A program made the position numbers and the translations under genes. The notes below the pieces were generated by a model that did not search any database, was not told where the DNA came from, and was given only the letters and a program-made list of their open reading frames with translations. From assembly GCA_035570275.1 (NCBI GenBank), contig DATMNI010000247.1, positions 1-60,671 on the forward strand: a stretch of 60,671 nucleotides of DNA, given 5' to 3'. Position 1 is the first letter of the stretch, and every line of letters starts with the position of its first letter. This DNA is from DATMNI01 sp035570275. GTDB taxonomy: Bacteria; Acidobacteriota; Terriglobia; Bryobacterales; Bryobacteraceae. Positions 17,669 through 25,062 of this stretch are shown here, in pieces.

Positions 17669-19267
17669 ATGAAAGCGCCCCTGTTAATGCTTCTTGCCCT
17701 TGGCTGTCTGCACGCGCAGATTCCGAATCCGACGCAGCAGCAACCCACACAAAAACCCGTAGTTACCGGCCAGCCCATGCCCATCTTCCGGGTCACCGTT
17801 GTCTCGCGCACCACCAAGGCCATCAACTATCACCATCGCAATGGCTCCACTCATATCGATTTCCGCGGCACCGAACTCATGCCCCTGGCGAAGGGCCAGG
17901 CGACCGTGGACAGCCGCATGGGTTCCACCAAGATTGACACCAGCCTGCAACACATGTCCCCCGCCAGCCAGTATGGCCCCGAGTACATGACGTTCGTATT
18001 GTGGGGTATCACACCGGAAGGCCGGCCCACCAATCTGGGCGAAATGGTTCTGGAAGGCGACCACGCCAAATTGCTCTCCACTACCGACCTGCAAAGCTTC
18101 GGCCTTATCGTCACTGCCGAACCGTATTTTGCGGTCACGCAGCCCAGCGACGTGGTAGTGGCGGAGAACTTTCTGCGCACCGACACCACCGGCACCATCG
18201 AACAAGTGGAAGCCAAGTACGAACTGCTGCAGCGCGGCCAGTACGTGCTGAACCGCTCGCAATACCAGCCAGTCAAAGTGGACCCAAAAGGTCCGCTGCA
18301 ACTGGCCGAAGCCCGCAACGCAGTAGAAATTGCACGCATGGCAGGCGCCGACCACTACGCTGCCGAGACCTTCCAGAAAGCCCTGGTCGACCTTCAGAAC
18401 GCCGAGGACTTCCTGCGTAAGAAAGGAATGGATCGCAAGACTTCGGAAACCAATGCGCGCGAAGCCGCCCAAATGGCGGAGGACGCGCGCATTATCACCT
18501 TCCGCAAGATCCGCGAAGAACAGTTAGCCAATGAGCGCGCCGCCGCCCAACAGCGGGAGTCCGAAGCGCAAGCGCGGGCGAACGCCGCCGCCGAGCAGTC
18601 CAGGCTGGATGCCGAACGCCGTGCCCAGGCGGAAGCCGACCGCCGTGCCTCGGATCAGGCTCGCGCCCAAGCCGAAGAGGCGCAGAGACAGGCCCAACAG
18701 GCCACGGCCCTCGCCACGCAGGAAAAGGCCGCCGCCGATGCCGCCCGCGCCGCCGCACTGCTGCAGCAGCAAGCCGCCCAGGCCGATGCCGACCGCGCCC
18801 GCCTGATGGCGCAAAAAGCCGAAACCGAAAAAGCCGAACTGCGGGAACGGTTACGCGCGCAGTTGAATGCGATCCTGGAAACCCAGGAAAGCGCGCGCGG
18901 CCTCATTGTGAACATTTCGGACGTGCTCTTCGATTTCAATAAGTACACGCTCAAGCCCGGCGCTCGTGAAAAACTTGCCAAGGTTTCCGGGATTCTGCTC
19001 GCCTACCCAGGGCTCAAGATCCAGTTGGAAGGCCACACCGACAGCATCGGCAGCGAAGAGTACAATCAGAAGCTCTCTGAAGAGCGGGCCGAGGCCGTGC
19101 GTGAGTATCTGGTGGGCCAAAGCGTGCCTGGCAACACCATGACCGCGGCCGGATTCGGCAAGAGCAGCCCGATCGCGTCCAACGACAACGCAGCCGGCCG
19201 GCAGCGCAACCGCCGCGTGGAAATGGTGGTTTCCGGCGAGCCGATCGGCATCGGTTCCTTGCAGTAA
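17669..19267 (+). CDS. OmpA-family outer membrane/peptidoglycan-associated protein
   Basis: 532 residues. Signal peptide (MKAPLLMLLALGCLHA). Residues about 30-220 are a beta-rich domain without a name. Residues about 225-420 are a long alanine- and glutamine-rich coiled coil (QREEAQ-type heptads). Residues about 420-532 are an OmpA-like peptidoglycan-binding domain: VLFDFNKYTLKPGAREKLAK, LEGHTDSIGSEEYNQKLSEE and AGRQRNRRVEM. It should tether the envelope to peptidoglycan. It is convergent with the mlaD-like gene, and a tandem hairpin array separates the two. Confidence 0.9.
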   Translation: MKAPLLMLLALGCLHAQIPNPTQQQPTQKPVVTGQPMPIFRVTVVSRTTKAINYHHRNGSTHIDFRGTELMPLAKGQATVDSRMGSTKIDTSLQHMSPASQYGPEYMTFVLWGITPEGRPTNLGEMVLEGDHAKLLSTTDLQSFGLIVTAEPYFAVTQPSDVVVAENFLRTDTTGTIEQVEAKYELLQRGQYVLNRSQYQPVKVDPKGPLQLAEARNAVEIARMAGADHYAAETFQKALVDLQNAEDFLRKKGMDRKTSETNAREAAQMAEDARIITFRKIREEQLANERAAAQQRESEAQARANAAAEQSRLDAERRAQAEADRRASDQARAQAEEAQRQAQQATALATQEKAAADAARAAALLQQQAAQADADRARLMAQKAETEKAELRERLRAQLNAILETQESARGLIVNISDVLFDFNKYTLKPGAREKLAKVSGILLAYPGLKIQLEGHTDSIGSEEYNQKLSEERAEAVREYLVGQSVPGNTMTAAGFGKSSPIASNDNAAGRQRNRRVEMVVSGEPIGIGSLQ

Positions 19268-19356
19268 GCAGTAGCACAGACCTCCTTGGCCTGTGTTGTT
19301 GCCTGTAGGACAGGCCATCGTTCCTGGTGGCCTGTCGCGGGGGGCGGCTCCGTCGC

Positions 19357-19622
19357 GGGGAGCGGCAGACGACCAAAACCGATCGCCCGCCCCACCGGAG
19401 CGGCAGACGACAAGAACTGATCGTCGGCCCCACCGGAGCGGCAGACGACAAAAACCGACCGTCCGCCCTACGGAGCGGCAGACGACAAAAACCGATCGTC
19501 CGCCCCACCGGAGCGGCAGACGACAAGAACTGATCGTCCGCCCCACCCGGGCGGCAGACGACAAAAACCGATCGTCCGCCCCCACCCGGGCGGCAGACGA
19601 CAAAAACCGATCGTCCGCCCCA
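19357..19622. repeat. Seven tandem ~38-bp hairpin units between convergent genes
   Basis: Unit pattern: CGGAGCGGCAGACGACAAAA then ACCGATCGTCCGCCCCAC, repeated seven times with a few substitutions. Read on the minus strand each unit folds as GGCGGACGA / TCGTCTGCC (9 bp with one G-T pair) around a loop TCGGTTTTTG. The units lie immediately downstream of both the ompA-like and the mlaD-like genes. There are no unique spacers, so it is not a CRISPR array. Confidence 0.9.
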
Positions 19623-19623
19623 C

Positions 19624-20652
19624 TCAGAATATCTTCAACCTTAGAAACTTCTTCGGATTCTCCCGAAATTCCCTGGCTTCCCCCTGCATTTCCTTGGCCG
19701 CGCCAGTCAGGTTTTCGTAGATCGCCGAAGTGATCATCATGGGACTCGCGTTGAACTCGTCCACCCGCTGAATCAGCGACGCCACCTGCCGGTTCCAATC
19801 GCTATAAGCCTGCTCCGAATTCAGTATGGGCGCTTTCCCAAGTTCCGCAATCGTGCCGCGCAGCTTTCCCAGACGGTCCCTCATTTCTTCATATTGAGCC
19901 GGCGAGCGCAGAAGTTTACCCGCAGTGCCCTGGCCCGCCTGCCACTGTGCCAGCCGGTTGTCGAGCGCCGCCAGGGGAGCGTGGATCTGCTGGAAGAGGC
20001 GGTCGGTGTACAGTTCCCGGCCCATCGCGTCGTGCGTATTGGCCACCGCTTTGACGGCGCGCTCCACCTCGTCAACCCGCGCCAGCAAGTGCCGGTAGAT
20101 CTGGTCGCCGTTCACGAATTCTCCCACCCGGCTCTTGCCCTGCTCGATGTCCTGGAGCATCGCGTCGATGCCATTCACGGCCTTCAACTGTTCTTGAAAC
20201 TGCTCGATGTCCAGGGTCTTCAGCAACTCCTCGGATCCCTTGTAGCGGATTTCGCCGTTGGGCCGCACGTGGTCCGCCCCGACGCCGCCGGTGATGGCGA
20301 CGAACTTATCGCCTACCGCCGTTTCCGAAGCCACCTGCGCCGTCGAATCGGGCGCGATGCTCGACAGGCGTTCCTGTTCAATGCTCATCGTCACCTTGAC
20401 GATTCGTTTGGGGTCGCTGGAACCCGAAAGCTCCACCGACGCCACCTTGCCCACACCGATCCCGTTGACCCGTACCGGCAGCCCCGCCAGCAGCCCCGTG
20501 GCGTCCGGAATATACAAGTAAAGAGTCGACTTGGGCTCGATCAGAGTGCCTCCCGTCAACAGGAACGCAAGGGTGCCCAGGATCAGCAGCGCCACGATGG
20601 TGACGGCTGAAACCCGGAACTTAGCCCAGGAAACACGTCGAGCCGATGGCAT
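19624..20652 (-). CDS. MlaD/MCE-domain protein
   Basis: 342 residues. One N-terminal TM (FRVSAVTIVALLILGTLAFL), then a single MCE domain (LYLYIPDATGLLAGLPVRVN, GIGVGKVASVEL, VASETAVGDKFVAITGG), then a helical C-terminal region. MCE proteins form hexameric rings that carry phospholipids between inner and outer membrane with an MlaEF ABC transporter. No mlaE or mlaF is present here, so the transporter must be elsewhere. The start at 20652 is divergent from tatA at 20731, with a 78-bp shared promoter region. Confidence 0.88.
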   Translation of the reverse strand: MPSARRVSWAKFRVSAVTIVALLILGTLAFLLTGGTLIEPKSTLYLYIPDATGLLAGLPVRVNGIGVGKVASVELSGSSDPKRIVKVTMSIEQERLSSIAPDSTAQVASETAVGDKFVAITGGVGADHVRPNGEIRYKGSEELLKTLDIEQFQEQLKAVNGIDAMLQDIEQGKSRVGEFVNGDQIYRHLLARVDEVERAVKAVANTHDAMGRELYTDRLFQQIHAPLAALDNRLAQWQAGQGTAGKLLRSPAQYEEMRDRLGKLRGTIAELGKAPILNSEQAYSDWNRQVASLIQRVDEFNASPMMITSAIYENLTGAAKEMQGEAREFRENPKKFLRLKIF

Positions 20653-20730
20653 TCACTCGGATTGTACCGCGACAACACCCGGCATCGCGGGTTATAATAG
20701 CGTCGTCGGTTCGAACAGCGAGGCAGGGTT

Positions 20731-20943
20731 ATGGATTCGTTAGGCATGCCGGAACTACTGGTGATTCTCGGAGTCGCCGTTCTGTTGTTTGGCGGGAAAA
20801 AGATCCCGGAGTTGGCCAAAGGCCTGGGCGAGGGTATCCGCAACTTCAAGAACGCACTCAAGGGCGAACCCGAAAAGCCGGACGAACCCGAAAAGCCCGC
20901 CGAAGCCGCCAAGCCCGCCGCAGTCGAAGCCGGAAAGGTGTAG
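20731..20943 (+). CDS. tatA: Sec-independent translocase protein TatA/TatE
   Basis: 70 residues with the diagnostic layout: a short N-terminus, one TM (MPELLVILGVAVLLFGGKKI), the FGxKKxPEL hinge (FGGKKIPELAKGLGEGI), an amphipathic helix (RNFKNALKGE) and an acidic/proline-rich tail. It forms the pore-like oligomer of the Tat system, which exports folded proteins. Two window proteins carry RR-type leaders that could use it (37330 and 38994). tatB/tatC are not in the window. Confidence 0.93.
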   Translation: MDSLGMPELLVILGVAVLLFGGKKIPELAKGLGEGIRNFKNALKGEPEKPDEPEKPAEAAKPAAVEAGKV

Positions 20944-20978
20944 ACGCGGAAAAGGGTGCGCTGGCAGCGTAGCACCTG

Positions 20979-21008
20979 GCGAAAATCTGGCGCGAAAATC
21001 TGGCGCGA
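20979..21008 (+). repeat. Short direct repeat after tatA
   Basis: GCGAAAATCTGGC occurs twice in a row, 14 bp apart. It lies in the 69-bp spacer between tatA and the convergent hydrolase gene. Confidence 0.6.
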
Positions 21009-21012
21009 ACGG

Positions 21013-22050
21013 CTACTCCAACGCCTTAGTCACAGCCTCGCTTACTTTTGGCAGTTCGCATCCCGGGCTTAAGTGCCCGCAATCGCTACCCAATTCCACC
21101 GTGACGGCATGCAGCAGCCGCGCCAACTCCAGCGCCGGCAGTGGGTTCACCATGTGGTCCCTGGAAGCGGCCACCACCGTTACCTTGGCCTTCACGGTGC
21201 TCGCCGCCCGCGCCATGTCTCCGCCGAACTGGCGGAAGATATCGAGGCCGATCATGGCCTGCAACTGCCTATACCAGTCGTTTGTGTCCATGCCTTCCAG
21301 CGTGGCCTGCTCGGCCGCCGCCAGCACGCCGGCGAAGTCCTTCCCGCGGTTTTGCTCCACATAGTACGCCGGCGTTGTAAGCGCCAGGTTGTGGATATCG
21401 GACACCGTGCGCATTGCCGCCACCGGCCGTTTGCTGTAATTGCCGCCCTGGAAGTTCGCGTCGCCATCGATGGCGTGCAGTTCCGCCTCCCAAAGCAGCA
21501 GATCGTAAGGTGTCAGCTTGGGACTACCCACGATGGGCACGGCGCGCTCCACGAAATCCGGGTGGGCCACGATCCACTGAAAAGTCTGCATCCCGCCCAT
21601 GGAGATGCCGAGCACTCCGTGCAGGCGCCGCAGGTGCAGGACCTCGGTGACCAGGCGATATTGCGATTCCACCATGTCGCGGATGGAAAACTTCGGAAAC
21701 TTCATCCGCGGCTGCGCCGTGCTGTTCGAAGGAGACGACGAAACGCCGTCTCCAATGGCATCCACCGCGATCACGTAATACCGCCCGCTATCGACGATCT
21801 TTCCGTGCCCGATATTTTCCGCCAGTTGCTGGCTGGTACCGCTGAACCAGGTCGGGAACAGGACGGCGTTGGATTGCGCTTCATCCAGCCGTCCGTAGGT
21901 ACGGTAGCCAATCCGGCAATCGCGAATCGATTCACCCGATTCGAGCCGGAAATCGCCCAGGCGGCCAAACCGGAGATCGCCATCCTGGGCGGGCATCTGG
22001 GCCGCCAGCGCGCCGGCGGCCGAAGTCATCAATAGCCACGTTCGAAGCAT
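21013..22050 (-). CDS. Exported MetX-like alpha/beta hydrolase
   Basis: 345 residues with a signal peptide (MLRTWLLMTSAAGALAA), unlike cytoplasmic homoserine O-acetyltransferases. The alpha/beta hydrolase core resembles MetX: RIGYRTYGRLDEAQSNAVLF, oxyanion-region sequence FGTW replaced by PTWFSGTSQQ, nucleophile elbow GISMGGMQTFQW (Ser), and a late Asp/His pair candidates (ASRDHMVNPLPA, DCGHLSPGCE). The signal peptide argues against a role in methionine synthesis; an esterase or acyltransferase acting in the periplasm is more likely. It stands alone on the minus strand, convergent with tatA. Confidence 0.82.
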   Translation of the reverse strand: MLRTWLLMTSAAGALAAQMPAQDGDLRFGRLGDFRLESGESIRDCRIGYRTYGRLDEAQSNAVLFPTWFSGTSQQLAENIGHGKIVDSGRYYVIAVDAIGDGVSSSPSNSTAQPRMKFPKFSIRDMVESQYRLVTEVLHLRRLHGVLGISMGGMQTFQWIVAHPDFVERAVPIVGSPKLTPYDLLLWEAELHAIDGDANFQGGNYSKRPVAAMRTVSDIHNLALTTPAYYVEQNRGKDFAGVLAAAEQATLEGMDTNDWYRQLQAMIGLDIFRQFGGDMARAASTVKAKVTVVAASRDHMVNPLPALELARLLHAVTVELGSDCGHLSPGCELPKVSEAVTKALE

Positions 22051-22088
22051 ACTTCAAGGGTTATACCACGTCCGCATTTCCTGCTAAT

Positions 22089-22361
22089 GTGTATGGCTTG
22101 GAGCCGAGTTTGAAGATCCGATCCCGAAAATTCGAAGGCCGCTGCGCCAGACACAAACGCTTCAACCCCGGAGTGGACAGCCGCGGCGCAATCAAAGGCG
22201 GCTGCCTGCGCTGCAACCTCCTGTTTGACATTTGGGAGACGTCGATGAAGTTGAACCAGTTGATTCGCAAGTTCGACCCCAACTACGACGATTTGAAAAA
22301 GCCGCTCGCCCCCAATGGTCCGGTACACGACCCGCGCCAGATGAGCCTGATTGTGGATTGA
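22089..22361 (+). CDS. Small zinc-ribbon protein
   Basis: About 90 residues from a GTG at 22089; the exact start is uncertain. Two metal-binding knuckles are visible: RCARHKRFNP (Cys-X2-His) and GGCLRCNLLFDIW (Cys-X2-Cys), spaced as in a zinc ribbon, followed by a helical tail (MKLNQLIRKFDPNYDDLKKP). Similar small acidobacterial proteins exist but no function is known to me. It is followed by a palindromic repeat and has no obvious partner. Confidence 0.55.
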   Translation: MYGLEPSLKIRSRKFEGRCARHKRFNPGVDSRGAIKGGCLRCNLLFDIWETSMKLNQLIRKFDPNYDDLKKPLAPNGPVHDPRQMSLIVD

Positions 22362-22362
22362 A

Positions 22363-22530
22363 TGTGTGGGACAGGATGGCAGGGGCACCCTTTGAGTCCG
22401 GCGGATTGGCAATCCGCCTTTGCGTTTGGACGAGTCCCTGCGGGCAAGGGCCCCAAACCCGGACGGGCTCGCTGCCGCATCGCGGGGGCGGATTAACAAT
22501 CCGCCGCAGGTTAACAACCTGCCCCACAAA
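22363..22530. repeat. Palindromic MITE-like repeat, copy 2
   Basis: The right end (GGCGGATTAACAATCCGCCG through CCTGCCCCACAAA) is nearly identical to copy 1. The left end is degraded (TGTGTGGGACAG, then GGCGGATTGGCAATCCGCC). It ends one base before the stop codon of the gene on the minus strand. Confidence 0.8.
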
Positions 22531-22531
22531 G

Positions 22532-24934
22532 CTACTTGGCCAGGACTACGCGGCCGGGGCCCGGCTCGGGGGCGGCCTGGCCGCTGGTGCGGACCCGCGC
22601 CACTACTGCCAGCGCGGCCACATAAAACAGGCTGCCGATGATCAGGGTCTGTACCAGGCCGAGGTAAATGGCGCAGACCAGCGCGCCTACCGAACCGAAG
22701 ACGCTGGAGGCGGCGTTGAGAGACCAGGCCCACCGAACCGAGGGCGCGTGCCACTCTTCCAGGCGCTTCAGACCGACCGGGAAGGGCATGCCCATGACGA
22801 ATCCCACCGGTGCAATCAGCGCCACCGTCATCGCCATCTTCCAGCCGATCGGCAGCCAGACCAGGGCGGAAAGCAGTGACCCGACCACCACGCCCAGCAG
22901 CGCCGTCAGCAGCGCCACCGAACCCAAGGCTTTGATCAGGCGGCCTTCGTCCTTGCCCAGCAGGCGGCGGCTGAAGTTGCTGCCGAGGCCGCTCGAAACC
23001 AACATGGAAAAGACCACCACCGCCAGCGCATAAGTGGGGTGCCCAAGGAACAGCACGAATTTCTGGATCAGCCCGACTTCGATCAGGATGTAGCCGGCGC
23101 CGATGAACAGGAAATAGAGCAGGAACCCGCGGACGCCGCGGTGCGGAGGCAGACGCGTGCCCAGGACCAACGGCGGCGCCACCATGATCAACACCGTTGC
23201 CACCATGCTGATGGCCATCAGGGTGAAGAGCAGGGGCACGGCCTTGTTGATCTTGTAGTCGGCGGTATCCCGGGCGGCATTCTTCAGGAAGTCCCACAAA
23301 TCGCGCGGCTGCACGGTGTAAAAAAAGAACGGGCGGTTGTCGCTGACCGGTGTGATGTCGAAGGCGTAGTTGCGCTCGTACTGGTCGGGGTTGGGGCTCA
23401 GCAGCAGGTCGTGAAACGGGTTCTGGATTTCAAGGCCCGGATAGTAGATCGCCTCCAGGCGGCCATCGCGCATGGCTTCCCGGGCGCGCCCGATATCCTC
23501 CTGGCTAAAGGGCTTGCGCGAAATCAGGACGGTATCCTGCGCGCCCCATCCCTGAACCGAACCTTGGCGGGCCACAATTACGTGACGCCAGGCTTGGTTT
23601 CCGCCCAGTTGGTTGAGGGCTTCGAGTTGGTTCAGAGCCTCGATGGCCAGCGAAATCAGGCGCAGCGATTCGCGGGGCGGCTGCAGGCCCCAGCGGGTAA
23701 TGGCCAGGATGCCATCGCTCGACAGGTGCGAAAGGTAATCGCGAAAGGCGTCGCTGGTGTAGAGATTGTTTTCGGAAAGCGCGAAGGCGCCGGCGGCGGT
23801 GGCGGCCCATGTGTCCACCAGAGTTGCCTGCAGCACCTGGTACTTTTCGCGGCTCCGCCGCACGAAGCTGCGGCCGTCTTCCACCTCGATGCGCACCCCC
23901 GGCCGCTGGTAGAGACCGTGGCTCATTTGCAGGAACTTGTCCTGCATTATGGTTCGGGCGATGATCCCGTTGATTTCCACGCCGGTGATGTCGCGGCTGC
24001 CGGAAGTCCAGGCGCGGGCCACATCCCAGCCGCCGCCCGGGCCGATGATGAGGGTTTTGGCGGCGGGGCGCACGCGGTAGGGAAGGGCGGGCCCCATGTC
24101 GAGCAATTGGTGGCGCTCGTCCTGGGTGAGGTGGTCCAGGTCGTAGGTGAAAATGCCGGTGGCGGCGTCGGCGTCAATCACGATAGAGACCTCGGAAGAG
24201 CCGGGGGCCTGCACCACCCCGATGCGCGAGAAGCTGTTCCACGCGTGGAAGGATTCGTTGGCGATGAGATGGTCCTTGGCGTGGCGGACTCCGAGGACGG
24301 AGCCATCGTGATTATAGACGAGGAAGGCCACCAGGATCAGCGCCAGCGCCACGCTGCCGGCGCGACCGGCCACGGATCCGGCCAGGCTGTGCCAGATTGC
24401 CGCGGCGGCGGCGAAGATGGCGGCGGCGGCGATGACGGTACCGGGGCCCTCCACCAGGGTCAGCAGCGCCAGCAGGAGCAGACAACCGATGGCGGCGCCC
24501 AGCAGATCGAAAAAGTAGACGCGGTTGACCTGCTCGATGGTTTCCGAGATGGCGAGCGAAACGACGGCGCCGGCTACCAGAAACGGCAGGGCGGTGGTGA
24601 AGTAGATGAGGGCGAGATACCAGTTGGACGGTTTGTCCTGCTGCGCCAGGATCACGCAGAGCGCCAGCAGCACCAGCAGGCTGTTGAAAGCGCTGAGGCG
24701 GCCGAGCCGGGTAAACAGAGGCGCCTTCCAGCCAGCCACCACATACGAGAAAACGCCGCCCAGCCCGAGCCCGAACAGCGCGATCGAGATGGCCAGGAAG
24801 GCGAAGTGGTAGTAGAAGACCACGGAGAAAATGCGGGTGAGGGACAACTCAAGCAGCAGCGTCGCCATGGTGGTCAGCCCGACGCAGAGGTAGACCTCAC
24901 GCCATTGACTGGGCGATGGTTTTGCGGAGTTCAA
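22532..24934 (-). CDS. Membrane protein with spermidine synthase-like methyltransferase fold
   Basis: 800 residues from a TTG at 24934. An N-terminal block of about seven TMs (TMATLLLELSLTRIFSVVFY, FLAISIALFGLGLGGVFSYV) is followed by a soluble Rossmann domain typical of spermidine synthases (KTLIIGPGGGWDVARAW, DITGVEINGII, VRIEVEDGRSFVRRSREKY, VDTWAA) and then a further TM block. Acidic residues needed for amine substrates are not clear, so polyamine synthesis should not be assumed. EALNQL is present twice in a row from an 18-bp duplication. It is downstream of the TPR lipoprotein gene with a 108-bp hairpin between them. Confidence 0.8.
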   Translation of the reverse strand: MNSAKPSPSQWREVYLCVGLTTMATLLLELSLTRIFSVVFYYHFAFLAISIALFGLGLGGVFSYVVAGWKAPLFTRLGRLSAFNSLLVLLALCVILAQQDKPSNWYLALIYFTTALPFLVAGAVVSLAISETIEQVNRVYFFDLLGAAIGCLLLLALLTLVEGPGTVIAAAAIFAAAAAIWHSLAGSVAGRAGSVALALILVAFLVYNHDGSVLGVRHAKDHLIANESFHAWNSFSRIGVVQAPGSSEVSIVIDADAATGIFTYDLDHLTQDERHQLLDMGPALPYRVRPAAKTLIIGPGGGWDVARAWTSGSRDITGVEINGIIARTIMQDKFLQMSHGLYQRPGVRIEVEDGRSFVRRSREKYQVLQATLVDTWAATAAGAFALSENNLYTSDAFRDYLSHLSSDGILAITRWGLQPPRESLRLISLAIEALNQLEALNQLGGNQAWRHVIVARQGSVQGWGAQDTVLISRKPFSQEDIGRAREAMRDGRLEAIYYPGLEIQNPFHDLLLSPNPDQYERNYAFDITPVSDNRPFFFYTVQPRDLWDFLKNAARDTADYKINKAVPLLFTLMAISMVATVLIMVAPPLVLGTRLPPHRGVRGFLLYFLFIGAGYILIEVGLIQKFVLFLGHPTYALAVVVFSMLVSSGLGSNFSRRLLGKDEGRLIKALGSVALLTALLGVVVGSLLSALVWLPIGWKMAMTVALIAPVGFVMGMPFPVGLKRLEEWHAPSVRWAWSLNAASSVFGSVGALVCAIYLGLVQTLIIGSLFYVAALAVVARVRTSGQAAPEPGPGRVVLAK

Positions 24935-24952
24935 GCTTTTATGATAAACGAG

Positions 24953-25060
24953 CGGGCAAATAGCTATCAGCCATCAGCTTTCAGCTCGAACCTGGCGCAC
25001 GCGCCGGTCCTCGGGGTTTAGCTGACTGCTGATCGCTGATAGCTGATAGCTATTTGCCCG
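24953..25060. repeat. 108-bp hairpin repeat with 19-bp perfect arms
   Basis: CGGGCAAATAGCTATCAGC at 24953-24971 and its exact complement at 25042-25060. The interior is made of degenerate AGCTATCAGC / GCTGATAGC words. It fills the spacer between two minus-strand genes and could terminate transcription of the upstream TPR gene. Confidence 0.85.
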
Positions 25061-25062
25061 CC

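Noticed and set aside
19357..19622. Possible CRISPR array
   Set aside because: Repeat units are contiguous with no unique spacers, and no cas genes are present.
23039..25021. 660-residue plus-strand open frame
   Set aside because: Antisense shadow of the membrane spermidine-synthase-like gene; composition rich in His, Gly, Arg and without motifs.
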